Shown here in pieces: positions 36,022-46,676 of a stretch of DNA of 64,000 nucleotides. Source of the DNA: Brasenia schreberi (Eukaryota > Streptophyta > Magnoliopsida > Nymphaeales > Cabombaceae); the NCBI GenBank assembly GCA_036023115.1, contig JAYKKT010000061.1, positions 16,618,501-16,682,500 of the forward strand. Reading direction: 5' to 3'. A program made the translations under genes and the position numbers. Each line of letters begins with the position of its first letter. The stretch's first letter is position 1. Below the pieces are notes generated by a model. That model ran no database searches, was not told where the DNA came from, and saw only the letters and a list, made by a program, of their open reading frames with translations.

Positions 36022-39000
36022 ATGCAGGAGATTTTCGGATCAATCCGGCGGTCGCTTGTTTTCCCGAGCTCTTCTGAAGACGACAGTGGAATGATGAGGG
36101 GGATAAAAAACTGCGTGAGGAGATCACGGATAGGATTCCTTCATAAATCCCCACCGCAACTGCCGCCCCCTGTGCCGCCACCAAGGCTTCCGCCGGATGA
36201 CGCTCCACCGATCCGGTGGCGCAAGGGGGAGGTGATCGGGTGCGGAGCCTATGGGCGTGTGTACATGGGGATGAATCTCGACTCCGGAGAGCTTCTGGCT
36301 GTCAAGCAGGTTGCTTTTTCCCGAAATTGGGGATTTCTCTCTTTGGATCTAATTCATCCTTGTTTCTTGATTCGCCCATTTTTTAATTCTTCGCCTTTTA
36401 CAGGTTTTGATAGGGGCGAATAACGGGTCCAAGGAGAAAGCACGAGTAAGCAATACCTTTATTCTAATTTCCTGTTTTTTCTTCTTTCATACCTTACGTA
36501 AGACATGTAACGCCCTTCGTGTATAACATATGATTCCCTTACTGTTTTCATGTTTATTTTGCTGCCATCCTTTTTCTTTTTTGGGTTCTATCCATACATT
36601 GCATTCTGTTGAATGAACTGTTCTTTGACAGCGATCATGTCTATTGTATTATTTTCTCGATGACTAGTCCACTGTAGCCCTTCTACATGTCTTGCTTTTT
36701 CTTTGTGCTGCTTTCTTCGGTCTAAGTTAATTCACTCCTTTTCCTTATCGAGAATTATTGTATTTGCACTCGTTTCTCATTGTTACCTTTTCCATCGGTG
36801 ACGGATAGATTTTTTGAATCTTGCCATTCTTTTCAACTGGATACTGGGATCTTGCAGTTTCCTCATTTTGTTTTCCATTAGGTTTGTTAAACTTGATATT
36901 TGTTCGTCTTTTGGTTTAAGGCTCATATCCAGGAACTTGAGGATGAAGTTAAGCTTTTGAAGAATCTCTCCCATAAGAACATAGTGGTGAGTATTTCATT
37001 ACATGCTGGCATTCTTTTCTCCTGATTCTTGCATATCTACTTTTACTAATAGTTTCTTCATGTTGGTCTCTACCAGCGCTACCTGGGAACTGCCAGGGAG
37101 GAGGAAGCCTTAAATATCCTTATGGAATTTGTTCCTGGTGGTTCCATTTCATCACTCCTTGGAAAGTTTGGCTCTTTCCCAGAACCTGTAAGTATTCAGT
37201 TTTTGTCGGTCCCAATCAATACTTAGGAAACATCAGTCATTCAGTTATATTTCTGCACGCGCATATGAAGGTTTTAAGAATGTATACAAAGCAACTGCTT
37301 CAGGGACTAGAATATCTTCATAGAAAGGGCGTCATCCATAGAGACATCAAGGTTCTACCTTTTGCATTCTCTTTTCTTTCCTTTTCTTTTTCTTGGGTTC
37401 TGTCTGCACAGTTCTTGATTTTTCTTCTTGGTTTTTGCACATATCCATGTATTCCAGGGGGCAAATATTCTAGTTGATAACAAGGGCTGCATCAAGTTAG
37501 CTGATTTCGGGGCTTCCAAACAAGTAGTTGAACTGGTACTTAATGCATTGCAATTCTTTTTATTTTCCTTTCCGTGTAGATGCATGTTATCTATAACCGC
37601 TTAGGTAATATGTGAACGCTAACTAGTTAAAGCTTGATGTTTATTACAGGCAACTATAACAGGTGCCAAGTCAATGAAAGGCACTCCCTACTGGATGGCT
37701 CCAGAAGTTATTCTTCAGACTGGGCATGGCTTGTAAGATTTTGATTGGTTGATTTGTGATTCAATGTCTCACAGAAATCGTTCTGTTGGACCAATTCATT
37801 GATGACATTCCTTCTTCACTTACAGTTTCTCATCCATGTCAGTTCAAACAAATCGTATGGTTTAAAACCATTCATCTTTAAAGAACTTTTGTATGAGAAA
37901 TAATCCAGTTCTTGGAAAGAGGTCTTTCATTCTTTTGCTCTTGATGAAATGTGATTGTTTTCACGTGTCTTAGTCATGCTAAAATAATCACTCAAAAGTC
38001 TTAAACATATGAATCAATGTTGTAAATATTGTATTGGACCCCATATCACATGGGGGCATCGATACACCAGCATCGTACATATGGTACAATCCATGTGATT
38101 TTTAAATTGTTATTTTTAAAAATTATTAAAATTAAAAAAACACGAAAATCTATAACGAATGTCAAATACACATGCGATTTTTAAAGTTGGTCTTGAAGAG
38201 AAAAAGGGATAGTCATGTAAGAGAAGCCAAAGAAGCTGACATAGAGGAGGTTTTTAAACACACTTAAACTATGATTTTTTTTAAAAATATGGATTTTAAA
38301 AACTTGCAGTGTATCATATGATACAGTGTCCGTATCACAGCATATCGTATGATACACCCCAATACAATACGATAAATACATTTTATGATACAGGTACCTT
38401 AATCGTATCAGTTCAGGTACTCATACACCCGATACACATATCGTATCACACGATACAATATGTTTTTTATAATATTGATACGAATCACCTTCCCCAGGCA
38501 TGGCAGAATAATTGGTTACCCTCAGATCAATTCTTTTCTTTTACACATCCTCATGTTTTTATGCTAGGGATGGCACTGCCAGATCCATTATTTTATGCAT
38601 GTGCAGATGATTATGACTCTCATATCTATGTTCTGTTATTGATGTTTTCTGTTAGGTTTGCTGATAGGTACCCTGGAACTGACACTCATAATGGATGAGC
38701 CATCTTCTCATATATAAAATTTGCCTACCATGCTTCCTCAAACAAAGGATATTTATTGGGAAGATCAATACTACAACAACAACAACAACAACAACTAAGC
38801 CTTTTCCCATACATGGGAAGATCAATACTACTTTTAAAATTTAGAAAATTTTATGCTGAATAACACACATGAAACTGACACACATAATGGATGAACCAAC
38901 ACGCATGAAACCGGCACACCTAATGGATGAACCATCTTGTATATAGTCATTTCCTGTCATGCTTTCTCAAATGAGTGATATATATGATGGGACAAAAGTT

Positions 39001-42000
39001 ACTTTTGTCAAGTTTTTAACAGTTTCTAGACTGTCCAGATCACGATTTATATACATGAATTTGTCTTTTTTCCAATGTTAATATGGGACATAAAAGTCCT
39101 TTCCATTTCCCTTTGGTGCAACAAAGTGGGTAAATTTTATAGGGGAAGAAATTTTCTCGTTGTGGACCTTCAGATTTCTTTGTGAGAACAGAACGTAGAA
39201 GTATTGTAATAACCTTATCTGCAATATTTGCCCTGCAAAACGCGTCTGGGTTTATCTTTCCCCAGTTAGTATGGTTCATTTTTGGTGGTTATTGAATGGA
39301 TGGACTCACATCTCCTACTTACATACATATTGGTTGCCACCAATTTTTGCAGCCCAGCTGACATATGGAGTGTTGGTTGTACTGTAATTGAGATGGCAAC
39401 AGGAAAGCCTCCCTGGAGTGAAAAGTATCAAGAGGCATGTGTTTCTTATCACCATGAAATATGGATTTATTGAAAAGGCTGCGTTGTTCTGAGTACTTAT
39501 TGTTGGTGCCTGGCATTCAGGTTGCTGCGCTATTTCATATCGGGACAACTAAATCTCATCCACCAATTCCAGAGCATCTTTCTTTGGAAGCACAGGATTT
39601 CCTACTTAAATGCTTACAAAAGTATGTTAGGTTCATTTTTATGTGCACTACACAGCCCACTGAAATACTAGGTGTTTGTATTATGCATCTACTGCTTCAT
39701 ATCGACTAGTATGTGCTGGTGTAGACTATAATATATTGAGATGGAAGTAGGTGAACAGCATACTGGAAATATCATATATAAGTGCAAAAGTTTAGATAAA
39801 TTCACATGAGTCAAGTACCATGAAAAAACAGCTTTGATCCTTATCATTGGCATGCTTGAATTATACTCCGAACATAATAGTTGAGAAAATTTCCAGTTTT
39901 TCATGTATTGCAAGGGATGCCTGAAGAAGGAAACTAATTTCTGCAACGAGCTTTTGTTTTTATTTTCCGGATTTTGAAGATCAAAGGATACCACATCCTA
40001 ATATACAACAACAACTAAGCCTTTTCCCATACTAGACGGGGTCGGCTATACCACATCCTAATATAGTTTAGAAAAATAGTAAGCTAAATAAACTCATTAG
40101 GTTGATGTTTTGCGAGGATTTTATCTTGTCTTTCTTCTGTTCTACTCTCACAATTTTACTTGTATATGATAACAATCTTTTTCTCTCTTCTCACATGCAC
40201 AAACAAACTTTTACTGGAAATTTCGTTGCCTTTTATACTTGGGGCAATGTTTTCACATTATCAGGAAAAGTTTGAAACTTTGAATTAGTAGCTTCTTTTA
40301 TAACAGAGGAATCTGATACCTTTTTGGATGTGAAGTGTCTTTTTCATATATTTATGATGTCCTTGGCATAATTTCATCTGGTTTCGTTGCACATGATATA
40401 CTGAATTCAAGAAATACACTGGTTTGTTATCAAGCATGACAGAGTTGATGTAGATAAAAGGAACTACAGAACTACAGAACATAGATGAATAGATGAAGTG
40501 AGAAGTTGGATGGATCCATGAGCAAGGCTTTCTTCAAAAAAAGTTTCTTATTAACAAAAAACTCAAAGCTATGTTCTTATAAGAGAAGGCTGGTCCTTTC
40601 TGTGGTTTGCCATGCTTTAAAGTTTAAACATGGGGACTGTAGATGTAGGTCAAGGATAACTAGTAAAGTTCAAGAGTTGGGATCTGAGACTAGACGTATG
40701 TCATTTTCACATACTTTTTTGCTGAACGAAGGCAAAAGAGGCAAGAAAGTAGGATAAGAGTTCAGGTTTCTTCCTGTATTGGCAAGAAAAGTGGGGTGGC
40801 ATATGTGGTGCAATTGCCACAATGCCCTTCCCAGTGCCTGTAATGGTGCTTAAATGCCTCTCTTATTCGTTATGGTAGTTTAATGGCATTCTTCCTTTAC
40901 TGTTCCCAAAACTAATTCACGCTTAACTACTGATTTTGCTTCGCTTATGAAAAAGATCCAATATGTGGATGAATCTGTTGTTTATGTTCTTCCTGAACCT
41001 TATAACTAATATGAACAAATGACAGGGAACCAAACTTGAGGCAATCTGCTTCAGATTTATTGCAGGTATAATTTCTAACTGTTGCATAGATACTGCATAG
41101 AAGTTTTAAGTTAGAATTTGTTTACATTATCCTTTTGCATTTGCAGCACCCTTTTGTTGTAGGAGAATGTCAAGATATTCATCCATTTGCTCGTTCATCA
41201 GTTATGGTGAGTATCAAACCTCAGCATTGGCTTCCACTGGAAATATGAAAGAACTGTCCCTGATACAGTGGAATCTTATTTTCTTAGGAACAATCCATGA
41301 ACTTTTTGAGGCAGTCAGGGTCCTTTTTCAGAAGCTCGTAAGTTTTTATTAATGTGCTATTATATGTAACTCCTTTTAATTGGTATATATGCTTTTCATT
41401 CGAAATTTCATTTTTCTGTGCCAGATTTAACGTGATAAACAGGCAAAGCACTAGCCTTCATGATGTCCCAAATCTTGGCAGTGTGAGGTGCTCTACTATA
41501 TACCCCAAGAGGAAATCCAGAACATCTCCACTTTGGCAGACTAAAACAAGTGGCGATTTGTGTCGGCTCGGTGATGAACTGGAGGATGTGCTAGTGGTTG
41601 ATTCGGTCCCAACGGACAACCATCTTACGAGGGTAACGTGAATTTAAGTTTTGTGAAAAGTATAAAGGGTTCAATCTTTCCATCACTGATGCACTGGACC
41701 CCTAGAGAACTTCAAAGTGTGCTTGAATAAAAAAGTTACTGGGATAGCCTGTCAACCGCATCTAGTGTGGGAAAAGGCTTTGTTAAGATTAAGGTAAGGA
41801 TTTAGTGAGTTTAAAAGTCTAAAAAAGCTTGTATTGTGGGTTTTGTCTCCAGAGCTTCAATCCCATGTCTGAACCTTTTGATGATTGGCGGGTTGGTGAT
41901 AGTAAGTCCAATGTACTGCCCAGAATGGCCACAGATGTTGCGGAGGAAGGGAACACTTTTAGTTTTCCTTGCAGTCAGTCAGCATATGAGGATGATGAGG

Positions 42001-44042
42001 AAGTGACAGAGTCTAAAATAAGAGCCTTCTTAGATGAGAAGGTATGCATAACATTTTCTGTAGAGAGAATCGGAATTTTCTGTTCAGTTTTCCTCAACCT
42101 GAGAATCTCAACATTATTGCTACTAAAAATCAATATAATCAAATCAGCGTAGTCTTCAGGCAGTAGTCATAAAAGCTATAAAGATGGTAAGCTGTCCACA
42201 GTTTGTAAGCACTGATGTATTTGAGAAAATACAATTTAGTGGCTAGGACTGACTTATATAAATCAAATCATGATATTTGTGCTTGTTTACCCTATCGAGA
42301 AATCTGGATGATAATTGGAATGACAAAGCTTGGAAAAAAAAGCTATACTAAACAGTAACAACAGTAGGAAAAAGAGGCGTTTGATTGTGTATGCATGTAC
42401 TACAACAACAACTAAGCATTTTCCCATACTAGATGGGGTCGGCTACATGATTGTGTATGCATGTAAACATCAAAAATTAGATGTGAACTTTCTAATGGTA
42501 AATTTCTTACCTAAAGAAATGTCGAGATGTTTCTCGCATCAACTCATAAAAGATCTTCACGACTTTCGCATGAAAACATATGTGAAATGTTAAATCCGTA
42601 ATTTAGCATGAACTGGAAGAAAAATGAAAGACCAACCCCTAAGTCGAGAAATAATAAACAAACTTGAGTAAAAGAAACCAAAAATAAACAAACTTGAATC
42701 AATTAAATGAACTGTAGGTTCAAGCATAGGGCATTCAGGTGTAGTATAGCGTCATGGTAAGTTCTAGAAAGAAAGTGATACTGAATAGTGGACTACGTTT
42801 GATGCATCTTACCACAACTTTATACAGAATTCACAAATATATGGCCTCCACTTTTTGACATCATATTTTTTGTTTCTCTATTTCATGCGATGCACATGCA
42901 GGCCTTGGAGCTGAAGAAATTGCAGACACCTCTGTATGAGGAATTCTACAGTACCATGAATACTGTTTCTCCAATCATTGATGGAAGCCGATATGAAACA
43001 AATGCTGCACCTTGGAGTTTGCCTCCCACGAGCAGATCACCCAACAAGGTGGGAAGCAGGGAACGGATGCTTGTGGAAGATGTTTCCATGGGTATTATGA
43101 GTCCAGGGAGCTCTAGTCATCGCACTTCAACTGTTCAAAACCATCAGAGTGGCAGTCCTTTGGGGGAAGTTTCTCCCTCTAGGATGAATGAGGGGAAATC
43201 TCCAGCTCAAGACGGCCAGCATGAACCAAATGTTTCAAGGTTACTACATAATTTTCAACAATATTGATCATTTGGTTATCATGATATGTGCATTTCTAAA
43301 TTTCTTTTGTTGTTGGTGTTAGCTGTTACGAACAGCAAAGACTGTGGAAAGAGGAACTAGATCGGGAACTTGAGAGGGAACGAGGTACTGTTTAAATTCA
43401 AGCAGCATTGTGAAAGGAAAAAGATTTCATTAGAGCATGGGATTTTTCGTTGCGAGACTACTCTTGAACAAATTGCACAAGTTCTACCATTTTATATAGG
43501 AGACAATTTAGGGGCGAAATTCATATAGACTGCATTAAAGTATGAGGGGGTAGCAAAGGAACCATCCAGTTATATGGGCACAATCTGGCAGCCGTGATCT
43601 TACCAAGAGCATAAAAGTCCCTGAAACACGCACAAGTTCATGCTTGTTTTACCAGCATAGATTTCGTTGATTGGTTCTATGTCTTCATGCAGTCTGATCA
43701 TATATGGCATTCCTTTGAGCTATAGTTGCCAGTAAGCTAGCTACCCCTATCAAAAGATGCTTTTCTTATACCTCCTCAAGTATTGCTTCTAGATTCCACT
43801 TTTCTATTGCATCCCCATAACCCTTCACTTGTTATAATGCATGCTTCTTTGCAGCACTTGTTTTTCTCCTTTCTCACTCCATATTTCTCTTCTTATATCC
43901 ATGTCATATCCTTGTAATTATGTTTTGAATGTCTTCAGAAAGAAAGAAGCGTTTGGCAGCCAGTGGGAAGAATACAGCTTCTCCAAGAGACAATGCCATA
44001 AACTGCCAAAGGGATCGGTTTGGATTCGTTGCATCTCCATAA
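36022..44042 (+). CDS. NPK1: MAP kinase kinase kinase, NPK1/ANP family (17 exons, 660 aa)
   Basis: Ser/Thr kinase at the head of a MAPK cascade. Family members are activated by NACK kinesins at the phragmoplast, phosphorylate MAPKKs, and act in cytokinesis and stress signalling (family knowledge). Exons: 36022-36309, 36404-36445, 36921-36986, 37077-37187, 37271-37351, 37458-37535, 37650-37732, 39353-39434, 39521-39621, 41026-41065, 41147-41206, 41288-41337, 41425-41632, 41853-42041, 42902-43239, 43323-43384, 43939-44042 (1983 nt with TAA), all phases compatible. Seen: N-terminus [14 protein letters not shown]; Pro-rich 43-63; kinase about 67-327 with Gly loop G73/G75/G78, K95, probable helix-C E119, HRDIK (D194), DFG (D212), GTPYWMAPE (233-241). 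Then the tail: [14 protein letters not shown] (480-493) plus [12 protein letters not shown]; charged, probably coiled-coil [13 protein letters not shown] near 614-626; basic KK; end FVASP. Length fits the family (tobacco NPK1, 690 aa). All catalytic residues are present, so it is likely functional. Intron 8 has a GC donor. It is not tandemly duplicated here. Confidence 0.95.
38013..38479. mobile_element. MITE-like element in intron 7
   Basis: A 467-bp element with inverted ends: left ATCAATGTTGTAAATATTGT, right the reverse complement of ATCAATATTATAAAAAACAT followed by ATTGTATCG. The interior is dense in GTATC/GATAC palindromes (TATCGTATGATAC, CATATGATAC) at both ends. It accounts for about 30% of the 1620-nt intron. 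No coding frame. The open frame 38309-38698 is an artefact of it. Confidence 0.55.
38757..38831 (-). mobile_element. Ultra-short SINE-tail insertion with 18-bp duplication (intron 7)
   Basis: TGGGAAGATCAATACTAC occurs at 38757-38774 and again, identical, at 38814-38831. Between them are 39 bp: (AAC)n then TAAGCCTTTTCCCATACA. Read on the - strand this is a TATGGGAAAAGGCTTAGTTG end plus a TTG-repeat tail, like the 3' end of the plant Au-SINE group (from memory). The SINE body is absent, so this is a 5'-truncated insertion. Confidence 0.75.
39435..39436 (+). promoter_or_regulatory. Non-canonical GC 5' splice site (intron 8)
   Basis: The kinase reading ...PWSEKYQE ends at GAG (39434) and must resume at GTTGCTGCG (39521) to give [15 protein letters not shown]. 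The donor is therefore CAAGAG|GCATGT with acceptor ATTCAG. The nearest GT (39439) would put the following exon out of frame. A GC-AG intron of 86 nt is the only in-frame solution I see. Confidence 0.8.
39988..40065 (-). mobile_element. Ultra-short SINE-tail insertion with 18-bp duplication (intron 9)
   Basis: ATACCACATCCTAATATA at 39988-40005 is repeated perfectly at 40048-40065. The 42-bp insert is a CAA-repeat followed by CTAAGCCTTTTCCCATACTA and GACGGGGTCGGCT. It is the same tail, in the same orientation, as the copies at 38757, 42382 and 45259. Confidence 0.85.
42382..42465 (-). mobile_element. Ultra-short SINE-tail insertion with 18-bp duplication (intron 14)
   Basis: TGATTGTGTATGCATGTA at 42382-42399 is repeated perfectly at 42448-42465. 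The insert is 48 bp: CTACAACAACAACTAAGCAT, then TTTCCCATACTAGATGGGGT and CGGCTACA. It is slightly longer than the intron 9 copy and in the same orientation. Confidence 0.85.
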
Positions 44043-45258
44043 AAGTTGAGGAGGGAGGCACTACTTGTTCCTGCTTCCTGCACAGTCCGTACAGAATCAT
44101 GGATTGATGAAAGTGAACCATTGCAATGCGCTGGTGCAGTTCTTTCCACCTTTAGCTTGCTGCTTCATCCATCAATCAACATCAGAAAATATGTAACAAT
44201 TTCCATCGTCTGGGCACAGCCCTTTATGTTACAGGTAGTAGCTCAAAATGCTACAGTATTTTTTTGCATAATTATCTTCTTTTTTCTCTTTAGATAGCTT
44301 CCATGTCCATATGGTTTGGGCATGTTCAGTCTGAGGGAGTGCAGAGTTCTGAAATGGGAGCAAGAGTAATAGCTTGATGACATACTGTAAGTTGAGGATA
44401 CCTATATGATCTTGCTGTATATTTTTCTCAAGAGAGTTCAATTCGGCGTGTGGTTCCCAACCAGACTGCTCCTTCGCTTGACGCAAATTATCTTTTTCCA
44501 CAGTTACATCATATTCCGTTTAAAGCATCAAATCCTATAACTGCATTTAGTGTGATTCACTTAGGGTAGCACGTATCCCTCAATAGTGTTCCTGTATTCC
44601 AAAGAATTGGGGACTCCAGAGATGTGGTCCTGCGATCTTAACACTGCTATAGAACGCTTAACACTGCTCAGAATTGTTCCAATTATGTTTGAGCGGAGCT
44701 TAGCATTGCTGTATTTTGGCCTTTTTCAACTAGTGAAGCTCGAGCTGGCTCAACTACCACGCTTGTGTCTATTTCTTCACTTGTTACTGTTGAACCATGA
44801 ACCAATGAATCACAGCAAAAAGAAAAGGTTATCTTAGTGCATCTAAATATCCTAGGCAATAAGATGACAGAGAAATTAGTACATCAACCATCCAGCCTCC
44901 TGCAAACCCTATTTCCCTCTTCCAATATGTGAAAAGAATGATCCAATTATTGAAAGAGATAGGGTCTCATCATATGACAATTTTGTGTAGTCCTGAGCAT
45001 TTGTTTATCTTAGATGTGTCCACTTCAAAGGAAAGGGTGACTCATTATTTTGATGAATCCTTTCTTTGGGCAGAAGAAGATTATATAAACACTTACTCAA
45101 AATCTCACTTGTCGAATTCCATTTATGGGCGATTCTTACGCAATGGAATCTGAAAAATTGATGATGATATATCTGATCTATGCATAAAGGAGCAGAAGGG
45201 GAGTTAAACCCCTTCATAGTTCTTTGTTTGTAACTACACTTGTCTCTTCATTTTAAGG
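44043..45258 (+). other. 3' untranslated/downstream region of the kinase gene
   Basis: The coding sequence ends in TAA at 44042. I noticed no AATAAA in the next kilobase; variants such as AATAAG (44869) occur. A repeated AACACTGCT...AACGCTTAACACTGCTC motif sits at about 44640-44670. Open frames on both strands here have no domain. Confidence 0.5.
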
Positions 45259-45445
45259 GTGTCCATAGGCCAGTCCTTGTATTTTGATATACTACAACTA
45301 CAACTACAACTACAACTAAGCCTTTTCCCCATACTAAATGGGGTGGGCTACATGGATTCTTTGTTTCCACAAAGCTCTATCATAATTTGTAGAATCCATG
45401 GTAAAAGAGTATTGTGTGTCCATGGGCCAGTGCTTGTTTGATATA
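45259..45445 (-). mobile_element. Longer copy of the same SINE 3' region
   Basis: Insert about 45292-45415: a (CTACAA)n tail, CTAAGCCTTTTCCCCATACT, AAATGGGGTGGGCTACATGG, then about 55 nt of body (ATTCTTTGTTTCCACAAAGC...). It is flanked by related copies GTGTCCATAGGCCAGTCCTT (from 45259) and GTGTCCATGGGCCAGTGCTT (from 45416), both ending TTGATATA. That makes an older, diverged duplication of about 30 bp. It is the longest of the four tails and in the same orientation. Confidence 0.7.
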
Positions 45446-46513
45446 AGTGAACATTATCATACTTGACATCGATAATTGGTCATAAGAGTGGGTTGAACCA
45501 AACAGATTGGCAAGATTCAGAATTATGAAAATGACTTTGCTGCTCACGGTCAATTCTATTTACTGTATAATGTAGCATGTGTTCCTAAGCCAGTTCTTGG
45601 TTCATGCTAATAGCCGAAAAGGCTACACAGACCTTCCCTTCAAGGATGAATACCCATGGAACGAATATTGTTTTGGAAATTTTGTTGGTTTTCTACCAAA
45701 AGGCACTAAAAGTATGAGATGCTTCCTCTTATGCTTAGTTTTTCAGTTTCTTGAAATTTTGAGGATTGATTAATCAAATCAGTATTGCAAACATTGAATG
45801 GCATACCAGGAGGACACATGACATGGAACTGCAGTTCCCTGAAATTTGAAATACCAATCAGATCTTGCAAATTTGAAATCCGCACGGAGCGCAACTAATT
45901 ATACATGAAATTGCTCAAAGCAACCCATGCAAGAAGGAAAGTCATACAAGACAGAAAATCCTGAGAGAGAGAGAGAGAGAGGAGGATTAGGATTGTGGGG
46001 AGGCTGGACGAATAAAAGGAGACGGAAAGGAAAGAAGGATTTATACTATGACTTTTGATGTGAACTGTTGGATTAGTTCACGTCATTAAATTGAGTTATT
46101 ATTATAAAGGGATTCCAACTGAATCCTGAAACTTTGGTACAAGCTTATCTCCGCCCTTTATTTTTAGGAGGCACAAGTGTCATTTAGAAGTTATAAAGGT
46201 TTTAAAGAAATAAAAACTTTTATTATACTCATGCTCCTTAAAATAAAGGATGGGCAAGAGAGGTTGTAGAATCCAATCTCTCTCTAGAGAGAGATTTTAA
46301 AGTTCGCTCCACCTGAAAGAAAAGTTTCTGGATGTGCCAGTTGTAGAAATAAAACATTAACCACTTCTTTTGTTGTCTTGTTAAGTGCACGTAGTGCTCT
46401 TCAATGAGCAACTCCTAGCGCATTGTGGGAAATCTTCACCTCTTTAATTTCAGGGAAGAGCGTAATGTTTTCCTTACTCTTTACTTCAAGCTTTAAGCAC
46501 TTTCTATTAAGAT
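45446..46513. other. Non-coding stretch
   Basis: No gene. It contains a short GA tract at 45963-45981 and a CTCTCTAGAGAGAG palindrome near 46279-46292. Confidence 0.5.
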
Positions 46514-46525
46514 TCTTTTATGAGC

Positions 46526-46664
46526 ACGTAGAGGTGAAGCTCAACCTGTAGGGGTGGGTGATCAGATGCCCTTGCTTCAAGTGGGGAGATTGACTCCCTA
46601 GAGGCGCATGTGCGTGTCTGCATTAGGCTTCGGCCTCCCTTTGTAACAAAAAAGGAAAAGAAAA
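46526..46664 (+). mobile_element. tRNA-derived SINE with 12-bp duplication
   Basis: The head contains GAAGCTCAACCTGTAGGGG (A-box region) and GAGATTGACTCCCTAG (B-box region). The 3' end is TTAGGCTTCGGCCTCCCTTTGTAACAA (shown here only to mark the shared GGCTTCGGCCT and TTGTAACAA blocks) with an A/G tail. Flanks TCTTTTATGAGC (46514-46525) and TCTTTTATTAGC (46665-46676) differ at one base. Same family as 3581-3687 and 34095-34232. Confidence 0.75.
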
Positions 46665-46676
46665 TCTTTTATTAGC

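Noticed and set aside
43904..44149. - strand frames over the last kinase exon
   Set aside because: Antisense of exon 17; the sense reading ends in the conserved FVASP tail.
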